Both the position numbers and the translations under genes were made by a program. Positions 19,240 to 27,271 of a stretch of DNA of 43,322 bases are shown here, piece after piece (within the stretch, counting starts at the first letter, position 1; the number at the start of each line of letters is the position of its first letter). The stretch lies in assembly GCA_030523725.1 (NCBI GenBank), contig JAUNHV010000005.1, positions 1 to 43,322 on the forward strand, read 5' to 3'. The DNA comes from Synergistaceae bacterium (GTDB lineage: Bacteria > Synergistota > Synergistia > Synergistales > Synergistaceae). The notes beneath the pieces were generated by a model. It did not search any database. It was not told the DNA's origin and saw only the letters and a list, made by a program, of their open reading frames with translations.

Positions 19240-20706
19240 TTATTCCGCTGCCTTTGGCGTACCAAAAGAATCTTCCAAGCATTTTGCAAGAGCAACAGCA
19301 GTTGAATCTTCAAACCTCTGTGACATAACTTGGAGAGAAACACATTCAGAATCTTGTTCTAGCGAAACAGAAAATGACGGAAGACCAACAAGATTTGCAA
19401 GGCTAGCAAGAGCATCGCTTAAATATGTTTTCGTCTTGTTTGTGGCACTTTCTCCAATGAGCGGTGCAAGCTCTGTTGAAATAGGAGCTAAAACAGCATC
19501 TGCTTTTTTGAACAGATCATCAAATTCGTCCTTTATCATTGAACGAACCTTAATTGAAGGCTCAAAATAATTTTCATAGAAACCACGAGTTAAAATACTT
19601 GTCCCGATAAGAATACGTTTTTTGACTTCATCGCCAAAACCATGCTCACGGGTGTTTTTATACATATCCATAAGGTTTTTGCCGTCCTCATGGTAACCAT
19701 ATCTCATACCGTCAAAGCAAGCTAGCTTTGAGCTTGCGTCGCCAAGAACAGTCATATAGTAGCAAGCTGCAGAGTGCTCACGTGCAATGGGTAAATCCAC
19801 TTCAAAAACTTCGGCACCCTTCCCACGCAGAATTTCTACCGCTTTTTTTTCTGCTTCGATAATTTTTTCATCTAAAAGTGCTTTATCAAAGCCTGTAAGG
19901 ACAGCAATTTTCTTGCCCTTTATGTCAAAATTTGCAACTTCTTTTGTAAAAACAGGGCGGTCATAGGCATCACAGGTGCTGTCATTTTTCTCGTCAGCTA
20001 CTGCGAGAATATCGGTGAGGAGTGCAACATCAGAAGAAGAGCGAGTCATATAACCCACTTGGTCAAAACTCGAGGCACAGGCAATTACACCAAAACGGCT
20101 GACTTGCCCATAAGATGGCTTAAAGCCCTGCACACCGCAATAAGCGGCAGGCTGACGGACGGAACCGCCTGTATCACTAGCCAAGGCAAATGGAACGTAA
20201 CCCGCCGCAACGGCAGCGGCTGAACCACCAAAAGGCCCCCCAGGTACACGGGAAGCGTTGCGAGGATTTTTTGTAGCACCAAAAATTGAACTCTCGGTGG
20301 TTGAGCCCATAGCAAATTCATCCATATTTGTTTTTCCAAGAAGAATTGCGCCTTCTTTTTCAAGCAAAGTTACAACAGTTGCATCATAAAATGGTGTCCA
20401 ATTATCAAGCATGTGGCTAGCACAGGTCGTCTTAATACCAGCCGTGCAGATATTGTCTGATGCCACATAGGGCACACCTAGTAACCTTATATTGCCAGCA
20501 TTGCCACTTGCAACGAGCGCATCAATTTCATCTGCCTTTGCAAGAGCTTTCTCTTCACAAAGTGTGATAACCGCATTTATTTCTTTGTCACGTTGTTTAA
20601 TGAGGCTAAGCGCACATTCTGTGACTTCACGTGCCGTAAAACGCTTTTCTCTCACGCCATTTGCAATGTCTTGCGCTGAAAGGAGGATATAATCTTTTAC
20701 GTTCAT
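19240..20706 (-). CDS. gatA: GatA amidase-family subunit with a degenerate catalytic triad
   Basis: Glutamyl-tRNA(Gln) amidotransferase subunit A by position and sequence, 488 residues. GatA normally releases ammonia from glutamine with a Lys-cisSer-Ser triad. Here the usual (V/I)KDN reads ASDN, putting Ser83 where the Lys belongs, and GGSSGGS reads GGPFGGS, putting Pro158 where the cis-Ser belongs. Only the nucleophile Ser182 (SDTGGS) remains. Spacings of 75 and 24 residues match S. aureus K79/S154/S178, so the alignment is firm. The frame is intact. GGAAGGAG supports the ATG at 20706, one base after gatC. Confidence 0.9.
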   Translation of the reverse strand: MNVKDYILLSAQDIANGVREKRFTAREVTECALSLIKQRDKEINAVITLCEEKALAKADEIDALVASGNAGNIRLLGVPYVASDNICTAGIKTTCASHMLDNWTPFYDATVVTLLEKEGAILLGKTNMDEFAMGSTTESSIFGATKNPRNASRVPGGPFGGSAAAVAAGYVPFALASDTGGSVRQPAAYCGVQGFKPSYGQVSRFGVIACASSFDQVGYMTRSSSDVALLTDILAVADEKNDSTCDAYDRPVFTKEVANFDIKGKKIAVLTGFDKALLDEKIIEAEKKAVEILRGKGAEVFEVDLPIAREHSAACYYMTVLGDASSKLACFDGMRYGYHEDGKNLMDMYKNTREHGFGDEVKKRILIGTSILTRGFYENYFEPSIKVRSMIKDEFDDLFKKADAVLAPISTELAPLIGESATNKTKTYLSDALASLANLVGLPSFSVSLEQDSECVSLQVMSQRFEDSTAVALAKCLEDSFGTPKAAE

Positions 20707-20707
20707 T

Positions 20708-21025
20708 TTATGCATCTCCTTCCGTTTCCAAGGCAATTATGCGTGGTACACGGTAGAAATCTCCGTCTTTTATTGGGGATTCGTCCATAAATTTATCCCT
20801 ACCAGTCCAAGTAACTGCTTCGTCTTTTCTTCTGGCAGGCTCACGCTTTACATCCCATTCAAATGCTTCAAGCGTTTCATGCGGCAAGTTTGCCATCTTG
20901 TCACAAAGGGCAAGAACTTCATTGACGCGAGATATTATTTCATCATAATGACACTCGTCAATACGCAACTGCGACAGCTTAAGAACTTCCAAGAGTCGCT
21001 CCTTGTCAAGCCTCATTTGTACCAT
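20708..21025 (-). CDS. gatC: Asp/Glu-tRNA amidotransferase subunit C
   Basis: 105-residue small subunit that clamps GatA and GatB together. The N-terminal helices (RLLEVLKLSQLRIDE) and the C-terminal DGDFYRVPRI match GatC. The middle diverges from common GatC proteins. AGGAGG lies 7 bases before the ATG at 21025. First gene of gatC-gatA-gatB. Confidence 0.88.
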   Translation of the reverse strand: MVQMRLDKERLLEVLKLSQLRIDECHYDEIISRVNEVLALCDKMANLPHETLEAFEWDVKREPARRKDEAVTWTGRDKFMDESPIKDGDFYRVPRIIALETEGDA

Positions 21026-21071
21026 TTATTTGCCTCCTGTAAATACATTTCTAAATCAATTCAACCGCAGT

Positions 21072-21100
21072 ATTATAAAATTTTGTTTTCAATTTGTAAA
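21072..21100 (-). promoter_or_regulatory. Promoter of gatC-gatA-gatB
   Basis: On the minus strand TTTACA (21100-21095), a 17-base spacer and TATAAT (21077-21072), about 50 bases before gatC. Confidence 0.7.
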
Positions 21101-21228
21101 TTGCTAATGTGAAAAATAGAAAAAATAGAAAAAACGAGGATTAGATGCCTCAGATGCAAAGCGGTTGGGTGCAAAAGGAGCGAATTTCTAAAAACCTTGA
21201 AACCATAGAGCACATAAAGAGCACAGAG

Positions 21229-21247
21229 GCTCTAGCTTTGCTAGAGC
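21229..21247. repeat. Short perfect hairpin next to the modular repeat
   Basis: GCTCTAGC and GCTAGAGC pair perfectly around a 3-base loop. It lies about 10 bases from the three-hairpin element at 21258 and may be a fourth module of it. Confidence 0.45.
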
Positions 21248-21257
21248 TAAAAACACA

Positions 21258-21365
21258 GCAAGGAGTCGTTGGTTATACCAACGGCTCCTTGCCTTTATGT
21301 TAGGGATGGTGAGTTTACTCGACATCCCCTTTATGTTAGTCGCGCTAGCGGCGCTTATGGCTAAA
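21258..21365 (-). repeat. Modular hairpin repeat, copy 1
   Basis: Three hairpins in a row, each separated by the same 10-base spacer CTTTATGTTA (plus strand). Hairpin A is at 21258-21292 (GCAAGGAG...CTCCTTGC, long stem), B at 21303-21328 (GGGATG...CATCCC) and C at 21339-21352. The constant tail GCTTATGGCTAAA follows. The element abuts the 3' end of the autotransporter gene, so it may also act as its terminator or mRNA stabiliser. A second copy lies at 25079. Confidence 0.7.
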
Positions 21366-21366
21366 T

Positions 21367-24315
21367 CTATTTGCCAAACATATACCAAACGCTAACGTTT
21401 GCTCCTATTCCAGTGCGTTGACCTGCAAAACCCTGAAGAGCAACTTCACCCTTCCATGGGCTATCTTTTCTTTCGAATTTTACTCCAAATTCTGCTAAGC
21501 CGCTTCCGCCCTTGAAGTCTGAAGTGTCTATTGCTAGTCCATCTGTGCTGCCCTTTGCCTTACCGTCAAACTCATATTCGTAGGCAAGACCGCCAAAGAA
21601 ATTGAAGCCGTTTTTGCCTTCATTGCTATTGTAACGGAATCCGGCGCGGAGCCTGTTGCTGTTTATTGTGTCAAGGTCTATTCCCTCGTTGCCCAAGGTA
21701 GCACTTACACTGTTTTGTCTGTTCCAAAGGTATTTAACGTATGTATCGATGTTGCTTCCACCCTTAACGTTCCATTTGTAGCCAAATCCAGCATGTGCAC
21801 CAAAGTATGTTCCGCCCATATCAAAGCTGGTGTATGCAGTTGGGTCGAAGGTGCTGCTGTTATACTTGCTGTTGATATGTCCAACCCTCACGCTTGCTTC
21901 TCCGTGGAGCTGACCGAGGTCTGTTTTTCTTCCCTCTGCCTTGGCAAATAAACCACCACCAAAGTAGTTAATGTCGCCCTTGGCAAACACATCGGCATCT
22001 ACAAATTTATTTTCCGTGTAGTAACGACCATTTCCGCCTTCTGCAAAGAGACCAAGGGTTAGGTTATCACACACCTTTCCGGAAACTCCTGCTGCAACGT
22101 TAAACATATTGAGGTCGAGGTTGTTACCCACTCTGTCGTAGTTGCTGCGGTTGCCGCCAAGGACAGCAAAGGCTTCCCATCTATTGCTTTGTGGTATTGC
22201 GCTGTCCATGAGAGACGTTGCTACAATGTCTGCTGCGCTGTTGATAGCAGCGATGCTTCCGAGTCGAGCCTGTGTGAAGGACTTTGTGTTGACCGACGCT
22301 TCCGCTTCAAGGAAACCAAGCAATAAACCTGTAAAATTTCCTCCCCATAAAGGATGTTCGTATTCTGCTATTTTTATGCTATAAAGATATTTCTTCAAAC
22401 CCCCGGTTGTTTCAATTTTGTTTGGACCAGTGTAGTTTTTAGCTTGAGATACAAGTATCATTTTTTCACCCTTCGCTAATTTGCTACCTTCCTCGGTCTG
22501 CATAAGGTGCACCTGTGCACCTGTAAGGTCACATTCACCTTTCCCAACCGAACTAACTTCGATGAAGCTATCATCCTTTTTGTGTCCATCTAAATTGAAG
22601 TAAAGATTCCCTGAAAGCTTTACAGGGCTATCTACGCTGAGATATGCATTTCCACCACCTACATAAATATCACCCGTAAGCTTTACAGCATTAGCTGAAA
22701 TTACATTTGACATGCCTAAAGCGCCACAATTATTTGTGTCAACGATTACATTCGTGTTATATTCCCCCGCTTCTAAAAACACTTTTGCATAATTAAACAG
22801 ATTTAAAGTCAGTCCTTTATCGCCATACTCTGACTGCGAAAGTTCAATGATTTCCGTATGCCCTGAAGCTCCTTCTATGCTAACTTCTTCGCCAAGGTCA
22901 GACATATAGTCCGTCATGTAGTCTCCATTTTCCTGCTCACCGAAAAATTTGACGTTTTTCTCTCCAGAAACATTGCTAACATTCAGTGCAAGCACACCTT
23001 CCTTACTGGCTTCTGTTCCAACGCTTGCGAGCTTTGCATAGTTGCCAAGATTGTCAGGATCAAGCAATGCAGACACAAACATATTCTTGCCAGTTGTTAC
23101 ACCACTGTATTTAATATAGTAAGTACGACCGGTAACCTGAGCCGCATTACCCATGTTCAAAAGCTTCACGCCTTGACCTAGTGCTACTTCAGCCATTTTG
23201 TTAATGTCAAACCCGTCACTATATTCGAGCTTCGCTACAGTCGGTGTCTTTATGCCAGTATCGGTGTTTGCATCATACGGATCCTTCAAGGTTACCTTCC
23301 AACCTTGTGAACCGTCGTAGGTGGTATCTATATTAAAGGCGCCACCACAACTCTGACTATGCTTGCCACCTTGAGCGGCAGTCAAAAATGCAATTTTGGA
23401 TTGATCTAAATTAAACGCCGGACGAGCAGCAAAGTTATCATAAGACGCAGCCCTCCACGCAATGATTCCGGTAGGCAGCGACACATCCTCCATTAGTGTG
23501 TAAGCGCTATAACTATAAATACCTGAACGTAACCACCAAGAGGCAGGATTTCCTGACACACCTGCTTCCATCTCCGTAGTATTACCATACATCTTTTGTG
23601 CACCCTGTGCTAGATCCGTCGCTTCTGCTACCCTTGCAGGGTCTTGCACCGTTGGATCTGTAGAAAAACCAAAAGCAGCGCTTAATGCCTCGTCTTCGCT
23701 GAGAAAGAATAGCTTGTCTGTAGCACTAACATCTGAATTCGTAGTATCCTTTATTGCCGCATGTTCCCTGTCGCTAAAGGCATCTCCTGCAAAGCTGCCC
23801 CAAGTATCTGCTTCTCCAGTCTCCTTGAAGGTCGTTTTTTCTCTGCCGGTCGTGCCGTTCAGCACCTTGCGTATATCTACATCTTTCCAGCATTCATGAT
23901 GAGCTCCTCCATTATCAAGTTGGCGTGCAAATAACGCCTTATCTGACAAAAGAAATACTTGCTTTGTTCCTGAGCCGGTGGTGTCATTCGCTAACACGCG
24001 CCACTGAATTCCTTTTTGCTCATAATTGTTCTTGTTGAAGGCTTCGCCACCTTCAGGCGGTGTATAGCCCTCTGCAGCACTCTGGTAAAATGAACCATAA
24101 TAGATTGTTTCCGCTTGATTAGCTCCACCACCGTTACCACCTGTGAAGTCTGTAATCTTCACAATTCCGCCACTTGGCGACGCCTCCGCAGGCGACACCA
24201 CAGGTGTCAAACTGCTCATGGTAAGCACCACAAGCATAACGCATAACCCAAGGCACAAAAATTTCCGTGCCGAACCATTAAAGTAACTTTTTGTAAATTT
24301 TGTAATTTTTTTCAT
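21367..24315 (-). CDS. Autotransporter with a DUF6273-like passenger and outer-membrane beta-barrel
   Basis: 982-residue surface protein. Residues 1-45 form an extended signal peptide (hydrophobic CLGLCVMLVVLTMSSL, then Ala-x-Ala). Residues ~70-315 resemble DUF6273, with IQWRVLAND, VFLLSDKALFARQLD, WWLRSG and RPAFNLD, a pattern seen in many anaerobe surface proteins. Residues ~320-690 are Gly/Asn/Val-rich and beta-helix-like. Residues ~705-982 are an autotransporter barrel with alternating aromatic strands, ending in VSVWYMFGK. It should export its passenger to the cell surface. GGGGAGA precedes the ATG. The long 5' region and flanking repeats suggest its own regulation or an inserted locus. 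Confidence 0.85.
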   Translation of the reverse strand: MKKITKFTKSYFNGSARKFLCLGLCVMLVVLTMSSLTPVVSPAEASPSGGIVKITDFTGGNGGGANQAETIYYGSFYQSAAEGYTPPEGGEAFNKNNYEQKGIQWRVLANDTTGSGTKQVFLLSDKALFARQLDNGGAHHECWKDVDIRKVLNGTTGREKTTFKETGEADTWGSFAGDAFSDREHAAIKDTTNSDVSATDKLFFLSEDEALSAAFGFSTDPTVQDPARVAEATDLAQGAQKMYGNTTEMEAGVSGNPASWWLRSGIYSYSAYTLMEDVSLPTGIIAWRAASYDNFAARPAFNLDQSKIAFLTAAQGGKHSQSCGGAFNIDTTYDGSQGWKVTLKDPYDANTDTGIKTPTVAKLEYSDGFDINKMAEVALGQGVKLLNMGNAAQVTGRTYYIKYSGVTTGKNMFVSALLDPDNLGNYAKLASVGTEASKEGVLALNVSNVSGEKNVKFFGEQENGDYMTDYMSDLGEEVSIEGASGHTEIIELSQSEYGDKGLTLNLFNYAKVFLEAGEYNTNVIVDTNNCGALGMSNVISANAVKLTGDIYVGGGNAYLSVDSPVKLSGNLYFNLDGHKKDDSFIEVSSVGKGECDLTGAQVHLMQTEEGSKLAKGEKMILVSQAKNYTGPNKIETTGGLKKYLYSIKIAEYEHPLWGGNFTGLLLGFLEAEASVNTKSFTQARLGSIAAINSAADIVATSLMDSAIPQSNRWEAFAVLGGNRSNYDRVGNNLDLNMFNVAAGVSGKVCDNLTLGLFAEGGNGRYYTENKFVDADVFAKGDINYFGGGLFAKAEGRKTDLGQLHGEASVRVGHINSKYNSSTFDPTAYTSFDMGGTYFGAHAGFGYKWNVKGGSNIDTYVKYLWNRQNSVSATLGNEGIDLDTINSNRLRAGFRYNSNEGKNGFNFFGGLAYEYEFDGKAKGSTDGLAIDTSDFKGGSGLAEFGVKFERKDSPWKGEVALQGFAGQRTGIGANVSVWYMFGK

Positions 24316-24622
24316 AATCTTATTCTCCCCTTTGTGTAATTTTTCTTCACGAACTCTTTTTTTAGTTTTTTATTTTTTTTATTTTTTTATTTTGGTTCGC
24401 AAGTTGAAGACGATACACAAAAACACAAACAAGGGTATGTAACTAGAACAAAAAGTATCCAAGGTTGCCATTTCCTCTAGTTTTTTACCTATCATTTGTT
24501 TTTGTTTGTGCTTTGCTTCGCTTTTGTTTCTTTGTGTTTTCTTTGCCTTAAAACCCTACATCTCGTTAATAGCAGTTGGGGAAATCACCTCTCTTTCTCG
24601 CCTCACGATTGGATGTATGAAT

Positions 24623-24683
24623 AAAAAAGGCAACAGAACAGGGCCTACTAAGTAAAATCACCTAGTAAGCTCTGTTCTGTTGC
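24623..24683 (-). terminator. Strong terminator overlapping the leader-like ORF
   Basis: GCAACAGAACAG pairs with CTGTTCTGTTGC and the stem continues through the CTTACTAG/CTAAGTAGG region. On the minus strand six T follow. The 5' arm contains the last codons of the ORF at 24658-24744, an attenuator-like arrangement. Confidence 0.75.
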
Positions 24684-24744
24684 TCCAAATAATTTCATTA
24701 TTAAAAAAATTAAAAAATACAAAAGTCAACTGATTACTCATCAT
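24658..24744 (-). CDS. Candidate leader peptide, Phe-rich
   Basis: 28-codon ORF starting ATG-ATG with AAGGAG at good spacing. Residues 8-14 read FVFFNFF, five Phe in seven, and the stop lies inside the terminator hairpin. The layout resembles pheL/pheM attenuator leaders, but no phenylalanine gene lies downstream; the next gene is the autotransporter. The Phe run could also be a by-product of T-rich DNA, so this remains tentative. Confidence 0.35.
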   Translation of the reverse strand: MMSNQLTFVFFNFFNNEIIWSNRTELTR

Positions 24745-24978
24745 ATCCTTACTCCTTACTTCTCTCCATATATGATAATATAATAATTGTGTTATTAGGA
24801 TATATGCGGCTAAATCTGCACATCCTTCGACTTCAGTGTACGTATTGTATCGATTTGCTCTTTCTTTGCCAAGATGTTTTTTTAATTTTTTACTGATTTA
24901 GCCAATCTAATTTTATTAAAATTTTCTCAAAATTTAAGTTGCTTTTTTATATGATATTACTACATTTATCACTTGCGG

Positions 24979-25004
24979 AATGTTCACAAAAGTGAACATT
25001 TTTT
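24979..25004 (+). terminator. Orphan plus-strand terminator
   Basis: AATGTTCAC/GTGAACATT perfect stem with a 4-base loop and a T run. No gene on the plus strand ends here, so it may close a small RNA. Confidence 0.55.
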
Positions 25005-25078
25005 ATCAGCTTTTTCGGTCGCTACAAGTAGAACCCCTACCTGTTGCACCGCAAGGGTTTACAGCGTTTTATGCGTAG

Positions 25079-25176
25079 GGGCTTTACTTGTAAAGCCCAT
25101 TTTTTGTTTAATTTTATGTTGGGAATGGCTTTGCCATTCCCTTTATGTTAGCCGCGTAGCGGCGCTTATGGCTAAA
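25079..25176 (-). repeat. Modular hairpin repeat, copy 2
   Basis: Same plan as copy 1: hairpin A' at 25079-25098 (GGGCTTTAC/GTAAAGCCC), spacer containing TTTTATGTT, hairpin B' at 25121-25141 (GGGAATGG/CCATTCCC), spacer TTTATGTTA, hairpin C' at 25151-25163 (GCCGC/GCGGC), and the identical tail GCTTATGGCTAAA. The stems differ from copy 1 but still pair. A further imperfect 16-base arm (25024-25039 with 25074-25089) extends it to the left. It lies beyond the rnpB terminator. Confidence 0.7.
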
Positions 25177-25199
25177 AAACATGGCAAAAAGCAGACAAC

Positions 25200-25238
25200 A
25201 AAAAAGCTGGTACAAAAAATTTCGTACCAGCTTTTTTT
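25200..25238 (-). terminator. Terminator of rnpB
   Basis: AGCTGGTAC/GTACCAGCT stem followed on the minus strand by six T, directly after the 3' end of the RNase P RNA. Confidence 0.85.
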
Positions 25239-25240
25239 GT

Positions 25241-25580
25241 GAGCGTTCAATAAGCCGAGTTTTGTATGTATCGGTCATTTATCTAGCAAGGTGCTTGCAC
25301 ACCTCGACAAGCGGTCGTACCCGAGAGAACTGCGGGCAACAGCTGTGACTGTGTCACTCTCTCCTATTCGACCTTGCTTCGAGAGGGGCTTACCATGCGC
25401 GGGTCTTACTCCGCCGGTGGGCTCTTACCCCGCCTTTTCATCCTTACAGCTTGCGCTGCGGTTTACCTTTCTGTGGCGCTTTCCCTAAGCTTGCACTCGC
25501 AGGAATTTCTCCTACTCTCTGCCCTATGAAGCCCGGACTTTCCTCGAGATTAAAAAATCTCGCGACCGAGTCAAACACTC
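25241..25580 (-). ncRNA. rnpB: RNase P RNA, bacterial A-type
   Basis: Catalytic RNA of RNase P, which removes tRNA 5' leaders. On the minus strand the conserved core is unmistakable: GAGGAAAGTCCGGGCTTC then CATAGGGCAGAGAG near the 5' end, GGGAAAGCGCCACAGAAA in the middle, and GATAAATGACCG near the 3' end. The first ten and last ten bases (GAGTGTTTGA and TTGAACGCTC) pair as helix P1. A TATAAT lies at 25592-25587, 7 bases before the 5' end. Confidence 0.96.
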
Positions 25581-25621
25581 AAGTGCATTATAACACTATA
25601 ATTACTTAATCCAGCAAAAAA

Positions 25622-26413
25622 TTAATTAGCAAACTCGTACTTCCAATGTCCAGAGCCAAGTTTTGTAAAACCACTAAGGTGTGTAACAGCAGACATTAAA
25701 AATTTTACACGTTTACTATCTGAATAAATGTCAAGACTTACCTTAGCTTGTTTAGTATCAAGATTAAAAGCTACTTCCCCTGTTACATTGGAAAATTCAT
25801 TTTTCAAAACAACATTTGAAAGCTTTATTAAATTTTCACGATAAAGAACATCTGCCTTTGCATTTGCATAGGCAAAACAATCTCCAAAACCAGGCAAGGG
25901 CACACTCAACTTTATAGGAAAATCAATTTTGCCTTGTCCTCTTGAGGCGGCAGGATTTACAAAATCAAGATACACATCACCAAAAAATGCTATAGCTCCA
26001 TTGAGCTTAACGCCAACAGGGCCATAAATATCCTGCGTTCCAGAGATGTTGCCAAACAACCCCTTTGTGGCATCAAGCGCTAAATATTTATCTGATTCAT
26101 ATTTTATCGCAATTTCCCCCGGTGCAAGCACTATTTTAAAATCCATAAAGGTTGCAACTGATTCTTGCATCCATTTGGCAATAACATTTGCCGAGCCGGG
26201 AAGAGTAAAACTAGAAGATGAAACCGGAATAACTATTAGCTGCGGAGAAGATAAACTCAACTTGTCAGCAATAGACCATCTAAAGTTATCAAAAGCAACC
26301 TTACCAGAGGAAAGATGCGTGTCTTCCAAAGCTACCACGGGTGATACCCCCCCTAAAAATAATACAACTGCAATAACAAAACCACACAGGCAACGCCTAA
26401 CAAACTTTTTCAT
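25622..26413 (-). CDS. Exported protein of unknown function
   Basis: 263 residues from the ATG at 26413. A signal peptide is clear (Lys/Arg start, CGFVIAVVLFLGGVSPVVA). The mature part looks beta-rich with alternating hydrophobic residues and ends in KYEFAN. I do not recognise the family; a periplasmic or lipid-interacting role would be a guess. AAGGAG lies 14 bases upstream, rather far, and a GTG at 26440 is an alternative start. It is 71 bases after surE with no terminator, so it may be the last gene of the rmuC-surE run. Confidence 0.65.
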   Translation of the reverse strand: MKKFVRRCLCGFVIAVVLFLGGVSPVVALEDTHLSSGKVAFDNFRWSIADKLSLSSPQLIVIPVSSSSFTLPGSANVIAKWMQESVATFMDFKIVLAPGEIAIKYESDKYLALDATKGLFGNISGTQDIYGPVGVKLNGAIAFFGDVYLDFVNPAASRGQGKIDFPIKLSVPLPGFGDCFAYANAKADVLYRENLIKLSNVVLKNEFSNVTGEVAFNLDTKQAKVSLDIYSDSKRVKFLMSAVTHLSGFTKLGSGHWKYEFAN

Positions 26414-26484
26414 GTGTAATTTACACACTCCTTTCAACACTCAAAATTCTAACTCAAAAAAATACTAAAATAGTGATGCTACCT

Positions 26485-27270
26485 TTACTTCTTAAAATAA
26501 TCTCTCAATTCATCCATTTCTGCCATGTTTGTCATATCTCGCTGAATTGGTGTAATAGACACATATCCCCTGTCAATTGCAGTCACATCAAACAATGGTG
26601 AATGAATATCCATCGGTGTGCCTCCCAGTGTAATCCACATTTCATTATCTTTTTTCGATATTATATGCACAGCATTTTCATAACGGCGGATACCTTGTGT
26701 GGTAGCAAGTACACCTTTAATTTCAGATAATGGCAAATTTGGCACATTGATGTTATAAAGAAAAAAGAACCTTTCGCGCGATTTTAAGAACTCCATAAAG
26801 TCTAATGCTACCTTCAAAGCTGTTTCATAATGTTGCTCACCTAAAATTGACGGTGTTGCAAGAGAAATAGCAAATGATGGAACCCCATACAAATATCCTT
26901 CTAATGCTGCGCAAAATGTTCCAGAATAGGTTACGTCATCCCCCAAATTCGGTCCAAAATTTATGCCGGAAACCACCATATCAAAACGCGGCAGGATACT
27001 TTTTGCAACGGAAACGCAATCAGTTGGTGTGCCAGTTAATGAAAAAACTTCAATACTCTCTGGTAAAGAAAACGAAGTGGACGAGATTTTTCTCACTTGC
27101 AGAGGTCTATCAATCGTCATGGAGTGCCCTGAACCACTCTTGTCTTCGCTTGGTGCCATTATAGTTACAGAATAACCACATTGGCACAAAGCAGCAGCAA
27201 GCTTGTGGATTCCCACAGCGGAATAACCGTCATCGTTCGTTAATAATATGCGCTTTGGGTTAAAATTCAT
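26485..27270 (-). CDS. surE: 5'/3'-nucleotidase SurE
   Basis: Metal-dependent nucleoside monophosphatase and survival protein. 261 residues. ILLTNDDGYSAVGI near the N-terminus gives the metal-binding Asp13-Asp14; SGSGHSMT and SGINFGPNLGDDVTYSGT are the other active-site motifs. The start is one base after the stop of the M50 protease gene and lacks a clear ribosome binding site, so translation is probably coupled. Confidence 0.95.
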   Translation of the reverse strand: MNFNPKRILLTNDDGYSAVGIHKLAAALCQCGYSVTIMAPSEDKSGSGHSMTIDRPLQVRKISSTSFSLPESIEVFSLTGTPTDCVSVAKSILPRFDMVVSGINFGPNLGDDVTYSGTFCAALEGYLYGVPSFAISLATPSILGEQHYETALKVALDFMEFLKSRERFFFLYNINVPNLPLSEIKGVLATTQGIRRYENAVHIISKKDNEMWITLGGTPMDIHSPLFDVTAIDRGYVSITPIQRDMTNMAEMDELRDYFKK

Positions 27271-27271
27271 T

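Larger units (their letters stand above)
24316..25240. other. Long non-coding leader and repeat region upstream of the autotransporter gene
   Basis: About 925 bases with no conventional gene. From the autotransporter outward it holds an A/T-run stretch, a possible 38-codon minus-strand ORF (24379-24495) and a strong minus-strand terminator overlapping a Phe-rich leader-like ORF (24623-24744). Beyond these lie AT-rich sequence, a plus-strand terminator with no gene before it (24979-25004), modular repeat copy 2 and the rnpB terminator. The longer plus-strand frame at 24973-25242 runs through the hairpins and is not convincing. Confidence 0.6.

Noticed and set aside
19224-19343. Longer gatB with 40 extra N-terminal residues
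   Set aside because: The extension lies inside gatA and has no start signal; the family N-terminus begins at the ATG with AAGGGGG upstream.
24540-24610. Riboswitch in the autotransporter leader
   Set aside because: Checked against the consensus patterns I know; no match and no convincing multi-stem structure by eye.
24623-24744. T-box riboswitch
   Set aside because: No AG-bowl or conserved T-box TGG-containing antiterminator sequence found in this leader.
24973-25242. 89-codon plus-strand ORF
   Set aside because: It runs through an orphan terminator and the modular hairpin repeat into the rnpB terminator, and has no coding signature.
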